Assembly (NCBI GenBank): GCA_024692955.1
Contig: JAILLW010000029.1
Location: 1 to 58,953, forward strand
Origin: Lachnospiraceae bacterium
Lineage (GTDB): Bacteria > Bacillota > Clostridia > Lachnospirales > Lachnospiraceae
Direction of reading: 5' to 3'
DNA: 58,953 nucleotides
Below are positions 15,429 through 25,592 of this stretch, one piece after another; the first letter of the stretch is position 1, and each line of letters begins with the position of its first letter. The notes below the pieces were generated by a model. It did not search any database, was not told where the DNA came from, and worked only from the letters and a program-made list of their open reading frames with translations. The position numbers and the translations under genes are program-made.

Positions 15429-18400
15429 ATGAAGAATGTCCTTCGTACAATCGGAGTGCTGCTTCTTGTAACGGCGCTCATCATAGCGTTGATCCCTGTG
15501 TCGGATGCGGAGGCCGCGACCTACGCACCCGACTTTCAGATGGAGGGATCAAAGCTGGTGAAATATGCGGGTAATGAAGAGATCGTTACCCTTCCTTCCG
15601 ACGTGAAATCCATCGGAGAGGAAGCCTTTGTCGGGAATAACAATATCGTAAAAGTCCGGATCAACAATGAGTGCGAAACCATCGGATACGGTGCTTTCTC
15701 AAACTGCCGTTCCTTAAGAAGCGTTGAGACAGGTGACGGTGTCGAAGAAATCGGTGCGGCTGCTTTTTCCAATGACGGAGCTCTGAACTCAGTTCAGCTC
15801 GGTGCCTCGGTAAAAAAGCTGGGGAGTGCCGTTTTTGCCAATGATCAGGCACTTTCCGGGCTCGGTATCAGCAATGCGAACAAATATCTGACCCTTCAGG
15901 ATCATATCCTTTATAACAGCGATCTGACGAAACTCTATTGCATGCTCCCTACCTATTCGAACGGCGTCTACAGTATGCCGAATTCGGTTCAGGAGGTGAC
16001 GGGATACGCGTTCTGGGGAAATCCCAATCTTAAAAATGTGAATCTGAGTTCGGGCCTGAGTTCGGTGCCGGCTTATGCCTTTTCCAACTGCAGGAACTTA
16101 AGACAGGTCACGATTCCGCTTCCGGTCAGATCCATTGAAGCGCTGGCCTTTGAAAACTGTGTGAATCTTTCTTCCGTAAAATGTCCGGAATCCCTGACGA
16201 GGATTTCCGACAATGCCTTTATGGGATGCCCGAAGGTAACCTTTGACTGTGTACCGGGCTCCTATGTTTCGAAATATGCGGCGGATCTTAAGCGGACGCC
16301 CCTTACCGAGGCTGAATATGAAGATGTGGAGCAGGTCCCGGTGGTTGGGATCGAAAACGTGACCGGTGAGGGAGGCAAAAACGCATCTGTCGATGGAAAT
16401 GGGGCATCTGCGGCAGAGAGAAATACGGGCTCCGGAGAAAATGAGGCATCTGCGGCCGAAGGGAATACGGGCTCCGGAAACAGTCAGAATCAGGTCGCTA
16501 ATACCGAAAATGAAAACCCGGATCCTTCAGGGACGGATAACAACAGTGCGGTTTCGGGTAATGATAATACGGAAGCAGGTCAGGATGCAGCCTCGAATCT
16601 GCAGCCGGGATCCGACGGAACAGGCGAAGAGGGTTCTGCCGCATTGCAGAAACGCTATTCCGGCGGCGTGATAAACGGCGCGGATGTGGTCAGCTATTCC
16701 TATTACGAACCGGGACAGGAACCTACGGGCGCTGTATACGGATCCTCCATCGTGGCAGGGGGACATGCTCTTGTTTTTATTGACAACAAGCCAAGCGTAA
16801 AGGGCGGAACGTCCTTTGATCTGGCTTCGGGAAATGCCGGGAATGGCGGGAATGCCGGGGGTTCCGGGAATTCCGGGGCTCCTCAGGATGCAACTGCTGA
16901 ACGGACCGGGGATGGAAATGCGGCTTTGCCGGAAGGCGCTTATACGCCGGATCCGAATGAAACGGATACCGCGGATCCCCGTTCTCTCGGGGACATTCTT
17001 TCGGATTCCGCGACCAAAGGGATCAGTTTCCCGAAGTTTACGATCGTAAAGGATAGGATCGCGACGCAGGCTTATTATTCGGATGCGGAGCTTACGGATT
17101 ATGAGATCCCCGATGGGATCAGCGCGATCGGTGATTTTGCTTTTGCCCGTTCCGCACTTTCTTCCGTCAGCATCCCGGAAGGAGTGACCTCCATCGGCTA
17201 CGGGGCCTTTTATCATTGCGGAAATCTTGAAAATGTCAGCATTCCGAAAAGCGTTGACAGGATCTCCGAATATGCCTTCGCGAATACTCCGTTCCTTGAA
17301 AAGGCTCAGGATGAGTTCGTGATCGGAGGTGACGGAATACTGATCGCCTATAAGGGGAGCGATTCCGTAGTGACGATTCCCGAAGGCGTAAAGATCATAG
17401 CGGACGGCACATTCCGGGATCATCAGGGTCTTACGGCCGTTAATCTTCCGGATTCCCTGGTAACGATCGGGGAGAACGCATTCCTTAACTGTACAAATCT
17501 TTCCACCGTAAACAGGGGGGATCATATTCAGAGCATAGGGGAAGGTGCCTTCCGGAATACGTCACTTTCATCGGTAACGATACCGGCAAGTGTTGAAAAG
17601 ATCGGACTCGGTGCCTATTCTCTAAAGAACGGGACGGATACGGTAACCTTCCTCGGAAGTGATCTTCCCGTGATCGGTTTTGGAGCTTCTTCCGAAAGAT
17701 TAAGCGATGGTTCCGCACGAGATTACGTATTCGGCACCATGAGCAGGGCCGTGATCCCGAGGAATATGGCGGATCTTCACGGGACTGTCCTTGAGCGCGG
17801 TGCCTACGGCTTTTGCGGGACCGTGACGGATGAAGCCGGAAATACCGTTTCGGATAATACGGCCGGTGTAAATCATCTTACTGCGGGAAACGGCGGGATC
17901 GTTGTTGAGACGGTAAGCCAGGATATCCCTCAGGGTTCTGTAATGGCAAGGATCGTCGGAAATGAAGACAGTTTCTGCCTCCGGATCTCGGATTCACAGA
18001 ATGCGGCTGACAGGATCGGGGATGCCTATGCAGAGCTCTATGGAGGAAGACGGCCGGAGGATCTGAAAGGCTATGAATTCAGTCTCTTTGATGACAGCGG
18101 ATCCATACCGGTCACTAAGCTCGGAAAGCAGACGGTCGATATCACCATGCCGGTTCCCGAAGGAACGGAGCTTCGGAATATGCACATCGTATCTCTTGAC
18201 TCTGATGGTCAATTGGAGGCGGTGCCTTATTCCCTTTCCGGGGATCAGACCGAGATGACCTTCCGGTGTTCCCATTTCTCCCCCTACGGGATCTATCATT
18301 ACGCGGATTCCGTATCGGATCTTTCCATGGACGGAAAGACGAAGATCGGAAAAAAGGACATTACGCCGGATACGGGTGATATTCCGTTCCATCCGAAGTG

Positions 18401-18494
18401 GCTGCTTGTGATCGGCTGCGTTTCGGCATCCGTTGTGGTCCTTCTTCTAAGCAGGAGATACAGAATACCTTCGGTAAACGGGGACGGTCAATAG
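15429..18494 (+). CDS. BspA-type leucine-rich-repeat surface protein with sorting-like tail
   Basis: 1,021 residues. Signal peptide about 1-29 (hydrophobic core, then PVSDAEA, echoing PTPEARA in the gene before). BspA-type LRR units (IGYGAFSNCRSLRSV) span about 35-290. A low-complexity linker rich in Asn, Gly, Glu and Ser follows (about 304-407, with repeated AAEGNTGSG-like segments). A second LRR block is at about 544-737 (IGDFAFARSALSSVSIPEG). The C-terminal domain (about 835-970) matches the one just before the anchor in the preceding protein (both have ITMPxP and HFSPY), so the two genes are paralogous. The tail reads TPDTGDIPFHPKW, then a membrane segment and Arg-rich end. The 28-bp gap and shared architecture suggest co-transcription. 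Function as a wall-linked adhesin is inferred. Confidence 0.85.
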   Translation: MKNVLRTIGVLLLVTALIIALIPVSDAEAATYAPDFQMEGSKLVKYAGNEEIVTLPSDVKSIGEEAFVGNNNIVKVRINNECETIGYGAFSNCRSLRSVETGDGVEEIGAAAFSNDGALNSVQLGASVKKLGSAVFANDQALSGLGISNANKYLTLQDHILYNSDLTKLYCMLPTYSNGVYSMPNSVQEVTGYAFWGNPNLKNVNLSSGLSSVPAYAFSNCRNLRQVTIPLPVRSIEALAFENCVNLSSVKCPESLTRISDNAFMGCPKVTFDCVPGSYVSKYAADLKRTPLTEAEYEDVEQVPVVGIENVTGEGGKNASVDGNGASAAERNTGSGENEASAAEGNTGSGNSQNQVANTENENPDPSGTDNNSAVSGNDNTEAGQDAASNLQPGSDGTGEEGSAALQKRYSGGVINGADVVSYSYYEPGQEPTGAVYGSSIVAGGHALVFIDNKPSVKGGTSFDLASGNAGNGGNAGGSGNSGAPQDATAERTGDGNAALPEGAYTPDPNETDTADPRSLGDILSDSATKGISFPKFTIVKDRIATQAYYSDAELTDYEIPDGISAIGDFAFARSALSSVSIPEGVTSIGYGAFYHCGNLENVSIPKSVDRISEYAFANTPFLEKAQDEFVIGGDGILIAYKGSDSVVTIPEGVKIIADGTFRDHQGLTAVNLPDSLVTIGENAFLNCTNLSTVNRGDHIQSIGEGAFRNTSLSSVTIPASVEKIGLGAYSLKNGTDTVTFLGSDLPVIGFGASSERLSDGSARDYVFGTMSRAVIPRNMADLHGTVLERGAYGFCGTVTDEAGNTVSDNTAGVNHLTAGNGGIVVETVSQDIPQGSVMARIVGNEDSFCLRISDSQNAADRIGDAYAELYGGRRPEDLKGYEFSLFDDSGSIPVTKLGKQTVDITMPVPEGTELRNMHIVSLDSDGQLEAVPYSLSGDQTEMTFRCSHFSPYGIYHYADSVSDLSMDGKTKIGKKDITPDTGDIPFHPKWLLVIGCVSASVVVLLLSRRYRIPSVNGDGQ

Positions 18495-18559
18495 ATTTCG
18501 AAGTTCATATCCGGAATACCGGATTAATGTCAAAAATAGGAAATATGGGTTGGTGAAAA

Positions 18560-21500
18560 ATGAAGAAAAGAACGATCATACGGACTGCAAAAACACTTCT
18601 GACGGGGATCCTTCTTATCGCCCTCATCTCGGATCCGCTGCCGGTTTCGGCCGCGGACTTTTCGGCAGGTAAGGATTTCAATCATGATTCAGATATTGAT
18701 TCCGGGGATCTTTACACAGAGAATTCCACCGGACAGGAAAACCCGGCGCAAACCGGTGAAAACAACGGAACAGAGACCGGTGTAAGCGCCGAAACAGAAA
18801 CCGGTGAGGAGATTGAAAAAGTAAGCCTGAAAGAGAAATTCCTTCAGGAAAATGAAGAAGATACCGACAGGGGAACTCTCGATAAAACCGCGGATGTGAG
18901 CGGTGATAATACCCGGGATGTGACCGTAGATGAAACCGGTGACATGACCGGTGATAAAAGCGTTGATGAAATCGGAGAAGTGGCCGACAGTGAGTCCGGG
19001 GATCCGTCCGATGATGAAACCTGTGGTGTGAGCCGCGATGAAAATTATGATGTGTCCGGTGAAGAAACAAAAGGATTGACCGGCGATGTGACCGGCGATG
19101 AAGCCGATACTGATACCGATGAAAAAGCCCCCGATACCAGAACCGTTGCAGACGAAAACGGGAATCTCGCAGAAGGATCTTTATATGATTCGCTTTATCC
19201 CGAAGAGATTTCGGAGGACTTTGATAACGCCGCGGATAAGGCGGCGGCTTCCCTGACGAAAGCCGATCCCGACCGGGTTCCGGTTACGGATACACCTTTT
19301 ACCGTTAAGATCAGATATCATAAGAACGCGCCTAAGAATTCCGCCATCGGAGGGAGGATCCCCTCGAACAGAACGGTCTTTTATCCGAACCATCCAAATC
19401 CGGACAACTGGAATTATTCGTCAGAGGATGATTACGGCGGGACCCATCATTTTATCGGCTGGTATGCGGATAAGAAATACACGATTCCGGTGACAAACGT
19501 TTATCAGGGGGGATTCACGAAGAATAAGACCCTGAATCTCTATGCCGGATGGGAGGCAAGGACATATCACATTACCTATAAATATTGGGGGACCGGTGAT
19601 ATGATCGATTGTGAAGCCTCTGAACTGCCGACCGAGGGCACCTGCGGGAAGGCTCTTTCGCTTAAGAATGTAAAACCGGCGCTCCCTGCTCCTTACATTT
19701 TTAAAAACTGGTATACGGGAACGTCCGAAAAGGCTTCCGATAAGGTCACGAAGATTCCGGCAAAACACTCCGGAGATATCACGCTTTATGCTTATTGTGA
19801 TTTTGACTACCGGATCGTTCTGCACGGTCAGGACTCCGAACAGATAAGAGTAATCCCGGCGAAGGCCTTCACGTCAAAGAAACTTACTGCTTTTAAAAAG
19901 CTGAAGTGGGATAAGGAGGACTGTTTCTTTGCGGGATGGAGTACCGTAGAGCCGGTTCCGGATTCGGATCCCGACACGCTGCCCGCGATCAGATACAAAG
20001 ACACTTCAAAAGTATCGCTTTCAAAGAGCGGAACACTGTATGCGGACGTTTTGAATTCTTCGACAGACGAAGAAGGCTTCCATACGCTGGACCTCTACGC
20101 GGTATATACCGGAAAGGATACACAGCAGAAGGTTGTTTTTGTAAACGGAGAGGAGAAGGTCGAAGCATTTCATGCCATGGGCACCGCCGCCGGAAAGACC
20201 TTTTTCAAAGAGAACACGGCAGCGTTCCATGCGCCCAAGGGTTATAGGATCTCAGGGTGGAAGGATACTTTTACCGGAAAAACTCTGACCTCGATCCCGA
20301 AGACGGACTATCGTCCGGAGATTACACTGAATGCCGTATATTCCGCGAAAAAGGTACATGTTACATATTATAACAACGCGCCTGCGATAACGGGCACAAA
20401 AGCATCGAAAAAGTCAAAAGACCGTTCTTTCGGGTCCGGAAGTGCGTTCCTTAAAAACCCGTTCAAGGTGACGGGATACAGTTTCGCTTATTGGTCACTT
20501 GATCCGGAAGGGACGCAAAAGATAGCCCTTTCAGGCAAAAAGTTTCTTTCCGGTGAAGAAAAAGATGCTTTTCACGACGCGGTCGTCCCGGAGATATCAT
20601 CGAAAAAGCCCATGACGGTGAGCCTTTACGCGAACTGGACCCCGAATACCTATACCTATCTCTATGATGACGACGCCGACGGTACCTTTGATGAGATCAT
20701 CGAGGATACCTATAACAACCTGCTTACGGACGGCCTGAGGACCCCGGAGCTTCCTCCGAAAAGCAATTTCCTCGGCTGGAAGCTGTATAAGACGGACAAG
20801 GACGGGACCGTAAAGTTCAGCAAGGGAAAACCGGTCAGGACCAAAACAGCACTGAAAAAGATCGCGGCGAAAAGCTGTGCGCTCTATGCCGCATTTGAAC
20901 AGCCGCTCATCGATCATGAGGTAGAGGTGCCCGATGACGCGATCAATGTGCTCGACTACGGGGCGATCCCGAATGACGGAAAAGATGACCGGCAGGCGAT
21001 CACGAATGCCATTGCTGCTGCTTCCCCCTGTTCGGAAGAGAATCCGAACGCGACGGTTCCGGATGAGGAGATCAAAACCGTCTATATTCCCGCGGGGACC
21101 TTTGATATCAAGATAAAACCGAATGCCAGGGGGATCGATCTATACGGAGACGACTGGAATGACAATCCGGAGAATTTCCATCCCTTCCGGTCGAATTATG
21201 TAAGGATCCTTATGGAGAACAATACCGTGCTCCTCGCGCATGCCTCCGGGATGGGAAGTACGGATCCCTACAGCCTGTTCTACTTAAGGTTTACCGATCA
21301 TGTCACGATCGAGGGCGGGATCCTGAACGGAAACCGGTCCGCGATAAAGTCAAGCGGGCTTGAACATATCATCGATGCTTCCGGTGCGAAAAACCTGAAT
21401 ATCAGCTATACCGCAATGATCAATTCCTACGGGGACGGAGTATATCTCGGAGAATCCTACAAACGGCAGCCGGATAATTCGCAGAAGCTGATCCGGGCAG

Positions 21501-21904
21501 GTTATGTTACCATCGACAATTGCCTTATAAAAAATTCAAGGCGGAACAATATCGCGATCGTCGGCGCGGATAATGTGACGGTCAGCAACTGCACGATCCT
21601 TGATGCCGTGGGACTTCAGCCCATGTGCGGGATCGATATCGAGCCGAATCCCGTGAACGGGAAGCGGACGCCCTGCAAGCATATCCTGATCGAGAATACG
21701 AGGATTCACGCGAAAAAAACGGGAGACTGGTATAACTATTTCTGCGTTAACATCCTCGGCGGGGCCGGACAGGTATGTGCAAAGGATGTGACTTTCCGCA
21801 ACTGCAGGTTCGAAGGGGATGTATACATCGGATGCATGGAAAAATCCTCCTTCCATGAAGAGAATGTTACGGTGACCGGAACCTATTACAAAGAGTGGAA
21901 CTAA
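18560..21904 (+). CDS. exported InlB-repeat protein with C-terminal beta-helix (pectate-lyase-like) domain
   Basis: 1,114 residues. Signal peptide about 1-32 (ends PLPVSAADF). Residues about 50-190 are acidic low complexity with recurring DxTGD units. InlB/Listeria-Bacteroides-type beta repeats (FIGWYADKK, FKNWYTG, YSFAYWS cores) run from about 295 to 790. The last 320 residues start with INVLDYGAIPNDGKDD, typical of the pectate-lyase-3 right-handed beta-helix superfamily, and continue as helix rungs (NLNISYTAMIN, VTVSNCTIL). Such domains cut or bind polysaccharides; the substrate is not readable. Unlike its two upstream neighbours it has no C-terminal anchor, so it is probably secreted. The ribosome site is weak (GGTGAA); it lies 65 bp after the preceding gene in the same orientation. 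Likely the enzymatic member of the surface set. Confidence 0.82.
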   Translation: MKKRTIIRTAKTLLTGILLIALISDPLPVSAADFSAGKDFNHDSDIDSGDLYTENSTGQENPAQTGENNGTETGVSAETETGEEIEKVSLKEKFLQENEEDTDRGTLDKTADVSGDNTRDVTVDETGDMTGDKSVDEIGEVADSESGDPSDDETCGVSRDENYDVSGEETKGLTGDVTGDEADTDTDEKAPDTRTVADENGNLAEGSLYDSLYPEEISEDFDNAADKAAASLTKADPDRVPVTDTPFTVKIRYHKNAPKNSAIGGRIPSNRTVFYPNHPNPDNWNYSSEDDYGGTHHFIGWYADKKYTIPVTNVYQGGFTKNKTLNLYAGWEARTYHITYKYWGTGDMIDCEASELPTEGTCGKALSLKNVKPALPAPYIFKNWYTGTSEKASDKVTKIPAKHSGDITLYAYCDFDYRIVLHGQDSEQIRVIPAKAFTSKKLTAFKKLKWDKEDCFFAGWSTVEPVPDSDPDTLPAIRYKDTSKVSLSKSGTLYADVLNSSTDEEGFHTLDLYAVYTGKDTQQKVVFVNGEEKVEAFHAMGTAAGKTFFKENTAAFHAPKGYRISGWKDTFTGKTLTSIPKTDYRPEITLNAVYSAKKVHVTYYNNAPAITGTKASKKSKDRSFGSGSAFLKNPFKVTGYSFAYWSLDPEGTQKIALSGKKFLSGEEKDAFHDAVVPEISSKKPMTVSLYANWTPNTYTYLYDDDADGTFDEIIEDTYNNLLTDGLRTPELPPKSNFLGWKLYKTDKDGTVKFSKGKPVRTKTALKKIAAKSCALYAAFEQPLIDHEVEVPDDAINVLDYGAIPNDGKDDRQAITNAIAAASPCSEENPNATVPDEEIKTVYIPAGTFDIKIKPNARGIDLYGDDWNDNPENFHPFRSNYVRILMENNTVLLAHASGMGSTDPYSLFYLRFTDHVTIEGGILNGNRSAIKSSGLEHIIDASGAKNLNISYTAMINSYGDGVYLGESYKRQPDNSQKLIRAGYVTIDNCLIKNSRRNNIAIVGADNVTVSNCTILDAVGLQPMCGIDIEPNPVNGKRTPCKHILIENTRIHAKKTGDWYNYFCVNILGGAGQVCAKDVTFRNCRFEGDVYIGCMEKSSFHEENVTVTGTYYKEWN

Positions 21905-21967
21905 ACGGAGAATGGCACGGAAGAGGACGCGATACTGCGCATGTAGCTTCCGAAAGCATTAGTCACA

Positions 21968-22000
21968 GTCAGGCGGGTTGTGAGCCCCGCTTGACTTTTG
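21968..22000 (+). terminator. intrinsic terminator overlapping the next promoter
   Basis: GTCAGGCGGG (21968-21977) pairs over 10 bp with CCCGCTTGAC (21986-21995, one G-T) and is followed by TTTTGTTGT. The 3' arm contains the TTGACT used as -35 of the next promoter. Confidence 0.65.
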
Positions 22001-22019
22001 TTGTATGATTGTATACAAT
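21991..22019 (+). promoter_or_regulatory. promoter with TTGTATACAA operator over the -10
   Basis: TTGACT (21991-21996), 17-bp spacer, TACAAT (22014-22019). A perfect 12-bp palindrome, ATTGTATACAAT (22008-22019), covers the -10. Its core matches the TNGTNNACNA-type sites used by FCD-class GntR regulators, one of which is encoded two genes on at 23590, so autoregulation is likely. Confidence 0.7.
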
Positions 22020-22121
22020 TATACAGTCCGTGCAACAAGCCGGATTCCGGGCGGAAAAGGAAGCCGGACATTGTTCATATGAGAAATGGGAATGTTCTTT
22101 TTCCCGGAAAGAAGGAGAGTC

Positions 22122-23576
22122 ATGTCGGATTACGCGGAAGATCTGAAAGAGGAGGAACGGTTCGAAAACCGGCCCGTTACCATGAACCGGCAGAATAATC
22201 TGCTGAAGATCGAGGAGCATATGTATATCCTCGATGACGTAAAAAAACCCAATGTGTTCCGGAATATGTTCCCCTATGAAGAGGTGCCGAAGATCCCTTT
22301 TAACGACAGGATCGTGCCTCATGATATGCCCGAGAGGATCTGGATCACGGACACCACGTTCCGTGACGGACAGCAGTCGAGAGCACCCTATTCCACGGAA
22401 CAGATCGTAACGATCTACGATTATCTTCACAGACTCGGCGGACCTAACGGAATGATCCGCGCTTCGGAGTTTTTTCTTTATTCGAAAAAGGATCGTGACG
22501 CTGTCGTAAAATGCATGGAACGCGGCTATGACTTTCCCGAGGTGACAAGCTGGATCCGTGCATCGAAAGAAGATTTCAAACTTGTAAAAGCACTCGGAAT
22601 GAAAGAGACCGGAATTCTGGTTTCCTGCTCCGACTATCACATTTTCCTGAAACTGAAAATGACAAGGCGCGAAGCAATGGAGCATTATCTGTCTGTTGTG
22701 AAACAGTGTCTTGATGAGGGCATTGCGGTAAGATGTCATCTTGAGGACATTACAAGGGCGGATATCTACGGATATGTGGTCCCTTTCTGCCTGGAACTGA
22801 TGAAGCTTCAGGAACAGTACGGGATCCCCGTGAAGATCCGGGCCTGTGACACCATGGGATACGGTGTTAATTATCCCGGCGCCGTGATCCCGCGCTCCGT
22901 ACAGGGGATCATTTACGCGCTTCATACTCATGCGGGCGTACCTCATGAGAATATCGAATGGCACGGGCATAACGACTTTTACAAAGCGGTGGTAAATTCC
23001 ACAACGGCATGGATCTACGGTTGCTGCGGCGTGAACGCATCCCTCTTCGGGATCGGAGAGCGCACGGGCAACACCCCTCTCGAAGCCATGGTGTTCGAAT
23101 ACGCACAGTTAAAGGGTGATCTGAACGGAATGGATACCACCGTGATCACGGAACTCGCGGAATACTATGAAAAGGAGATCGGCTATCAGATCCCGCCGAG
23201 GACACCTTTTGTCGGAAAGAACTTCAATGTGACGAGAGCCGGCGTACACGCGGACGGGCTTTTAAAGAATGAAGAGATCTATAACATCTTTGATACGGAG
23301 AAATTCCTGAAGCGCCCCGTAAGATGTGCGGTTTCAAATACTTCCGGACTCGCCGGGATCGCTCACTGGATGAATTCCTATTATAAACTTCCGGATTCAA
23401 AGAAAGTCGATAAGAATTCGGAACTGGTCAAGACAGTCAAGCAATGGGTGGATGCCCAGTACGAGGACGGACGTGTTACCGTGCTTACGGATGAAGAGCT
23501 GAGCGTGGTGATCGAAGAGACGGACGAGAAGCTTGGTACCGGTTTTCATTTCAAAGAAATGCGGGAGGCGCGATAG
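22122..23576 (+). CDS. putative citrate (Re)-synthase, HMGL-like family
   Basis: 484 residues, in the DRE-TIM (HMGL-like) acyltransferase superfamily with isopropylmalate and homocitrate synthases. Signature TDTTFRDGQQS at about residues 76-86 supplies catalytic Arg/Asp, and EWHGHNDF supplies metal-binding His. The sequence strongly resembles the clostridial group often annotated as 2-isopropylmalate synthase and related to the Re-citrate synthase of Clostridium kluyveri; no regulatory leucine-binding domain is visible at the C-terminus. The neighbouring isocitrate dehydrogenase supports a role in acetyl-CoA plus oxaloacetate to citrate, feeding glutamate synthesis. The substrate assignment is inference; no leu genes are nearby. 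Start ATG at 22122 follows AAGGAGAG. The GntR gene begins 13 bp downstream. Confidence 0.75.
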   Translation: MSDYAEDLKEEERFENRPVTMNRQNNLLKIEEHMYILDDVKKPNVFRNMFPYEEVPKIPFNDRIVPHDMPERIWITDTTFRDGQQSRAPYSTEQIVTIYDYLHRLGGPNGMIRASEFFLYSKKDRDAVVKCMERGYDFPEVTSWIRASKEDFKLVKALGMKETGILVSCSDYHIFLKLKMTRREAMEHYLSVVKQCLDEGIAVRCHLEDITRADIYGYVVPFCLELMKLQEQYGIPVKIRACDTMGYGVNYPGAVIPRSVQGIIYALHTHAGVPHENIEWHGHNDFYKAVVNSTTAWIYGCCGVNASLFGIGERTGNTPLEAMVFEYAQLKGDLNGMDTTVITELAEYYEKEIGYQIPPRTPFVGKNFNVTRAGVHADGLLKNEEIYNIFDTEKFLKRPVRCAVSNTSGLAGIAHWMNSYYKLPDSKKVDKNSELVKTVKQWVDAQYEDGRVTVLTDEELSVVIEETDEKLGTGFHFKEMREAR

Positions 23577-23589
23577 AAGCGGGAACGTA

Positions 23590-24291
23590 ATGAACAGAGC
23601 ATATGAAACAAACGGTGATACTGCCGGAAATTATTCTCTTCGCGGCAAGGTTTTCCACAGGCTCCGTGAAGACATCCTGAACGGTAAATACAAAGAGAAC
23701 GAAGAGCTTAAGGAAGTTGCCATAGGGCAGGAGCTTGGCGTTTCAAGAACGCCCGTAAGGGAGGCTTTCCGTCAGCTGGAACTCGAAGGGCTGATCCAGA
23801 TCATCCCGAACAAGGGGGCTTATGTAACGGGGATCACTCCGAAAGATGTTCATGACATCTATATGATACGTTCGACTCTTGAGGGAATGTGCGCGCGCCT
23901 TGCGACGGAGCATATCACGCCGGAACAGCTTGAAGAACTTGAAGAAAACGTGTATCTTGCTTCTTTTCATGCGGACAAGGGGCATATGGAACAGATGGCG
24001 GAACTGGACAACCGCTTCCATCATATCCTATATGCTTCCTGCGATTCCAAGATGCTTGAAAATCTTCTGGAGGATTTTCATCAGTATGTGATCAGGATCC
24101 GCAGACAGACGCTCTCCACGAGCCGCGGAAAGAAGTCCAATGAAGAACACCGGAAGATCATGGAAGCGATCAAGGCGCATGATGCCGACGCGGCGGAAAG
24201 ACTCGCGAACCGGCATATCATCAACGCCTATGAGAATATCGTACATATGACGGAAAAAGAAGAAAACGAAGAAAACGCAGAAAACGAATGA
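23590..24291 (+). CDS. GntR-family regulator, FCD subfamily
   Basis: 233 residues. N-terminal winged helix-turn-helix at about 15-85 with the GntR signature (AIGQELGVSRTPVREAFRQLE). The C-terminal FCD helical domain has the usual metal/ligand residues: Asp and His in LDNRFHHILYAS, His in EEHRKIMEAI and His in ANRHIINAY. FCD regulators sense organic acids or sugar acids; given its neighbours a tricarboxylic or dicarboxylic acid is a reasonable guess. The C-terminus is very acidic (EEKEENEENAENE-like). It probably binds the TTGTATACAA palindrome at 22008. ATG 23590 is chosen because the longer GTG frame overlaps the preceding gene by over 40 bp; the ribosome site is weak. Confidence 0.85.
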   Translation: MNRAYETNGDTAGNYSLRGKVFHRLREDILNGKYKENEELKEVAIGQELGVSRTPVREAFRQLELEGLIQIIPNKGAYVTGITPKDVHDIYMIRSTLEGMCARLATEHITPEQLEELEENVYLASFHADKGHMEQMAELDNRFHHILYASCDSKMLENLLEDFHQYVIRIRRQTLSTSRGKKSNEEHRKIMEAIKAHDADAAERLANRHIINAYENIVHMTEKEENEENAENE

Positions 24292-24346
24292 TCCCGTGAT
24301 CATAAATGAAACAGTATATTAAAAACCGTACGGAAAGGCAGGAATA

Positions 24347-25555
24347 ATGGAAAAAATCCAAATGACAACACCCCTTGTGGAGATGGACGGAGATGAGATG
24401 ACGAGGATCCTCTGGCAGATGATCAAGGACGAACTGATCACCCCTTACGTGGATCTGAAAACGGAATATTATGACCTCGGCCTTAAGAACCGAAACGATT
24501 CCGATGATCAGGTGACCGTGGATTCCGCGAATGCCACCCTGAAATACGGAGTGGCCGTAAAATGCGCGACGATCACGCCGAATCAGGCGCGTATGAGCGA
24601 ATATGACCTCAAAGAGATGTGGAAAAGCCCCAACGGGACGATCCGCGCGATCCTTGACGGTACCGTATTTCGGGCGCCGATCCTTGTAAAGGGCATCGTT
24701 CCTTATGTAAAGAACTGGACCAAACCGATCACCATCGCCCGTCATGCCTATGGCGATGTCTATAAGAACGTGGAGATCAAGGTTCCGGGACCCGGCAAGG
24801 CTGAGCTGGTATTTACCGGTGCGGACGGAAAAGAGATCCGTGAGACGATCCATGAATTCGACGGAGAAGGGATCCTTCAGGGCATTCACAATACAAAGGC
24901 CTCCATTTCCTCCTTCGCGCGTGCATGCTTCCAGTACGCGACGGATACGAAGCAGGATCTCTGGTTTTCGACGAAGGACACGATCTCAAAGAAATATGAT
25001 CATACCTTCAAGGATATCTTCCAGGAGATCTATGAGAACGAGTACAAAGAGAAGTTCGAAAAGCTCGGGATCGAGTATTTCTATACGCTGATCGATGATG
25101 CTGTGGCGCGGGTGATCCGCTCGGAAGGCGGCTTCATCTGGGCCTGCAAGAATTATGACGGGGATGTCATGTCCGACATGGTGGCGACTGCCTACGGGGA
25201 TCTTTCCATGATGACCTCCGTTCTGGTATCTCCGAAGGGCGTGTATGAGTATGAAGCGGCGCACGGAACCGTACAGCGGCATTATTACAAGCATCTGAAA
25301 GGGGAAGAGACTTCGACGAATTCCATCGCGACGATCTTCGCCTGGACCGGAGCGTTGAAAAAAAGAGGAGAGCTCGACGGGAATGCCGCGTTGACCGATT
25401 TTGCCTCGAAGCTTGAAAAGGCCTGTATCAAGACCGTGGAAGACGGAAAAATGACGAAGTCCTTATCCCTGATCTCCACCTGCAAGGATCCCGTGATCCT
25501 GAACAGTCAGGATTTCATCAAAGCGATCCGTGAAACGCTGGATACGCTGCTCTAA
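24347..25555 (+). CDS. icd: NADP-dependent isocitrate dehydrogenase
   Basis: 402 residues, full length for the homodimeric NADP-type isocitrate dehydrogenase that converts isocitrate to 2-oxoglutarate and CO2. The N-terminus has [15 protein letters not shown], the substrate/metal region includes [16 protein letters not shown], and the NADP-binding part has [12 protein letters not shown]. Cytoplasmic. Start ATG 24347 is preceded by AGGAAT. It lies 55 bp after the GntR gene and completes, apart from aconitase (not in this window), a citrate to 2-oxoglutarate branch with the putative Re-citrate synthase. It converges on the ABC-F gene without a clear intrinsic terminator. Confidence 0.93.
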   Translation: MEKIQMTTPLVEMDGDEMTRILWQMIKDELITPYVDLKTEYYDLGLKNRNDSDDQVTVDSANATLKYGVAVKCATITPNQARMSEYDLKEMWKSPNGTIRAILDGTVFRAPILVKGIVPYVKNWTKPITIARHAYGDVYKNVEIKVPGPGKAELVFTGADGKEIRETIHEFDGEGILQGIHNTKASISSFARACFQYATDTKQDLWFSTKDTISKKYDHTFKDIFQEIYENEYKEKFEKLGIEYFYTLIDDAVARVIRSEGGFIWACKNYDGDVMSDMVATAYGDLSMMTSVLVSPKGVYEYEAAHGTVQRHYYKHLKGEETSTNSIATIFAWTGALKKRGELDGNAALTDFASKLEKACIKTVEDGKMTKSLSLISTCKDPVILNSQDFIKAIRETLDTLL

Positions 25556-25592
25556 AGGAAACTACAGGGTCCGCGTCAGTATATCGATATCC

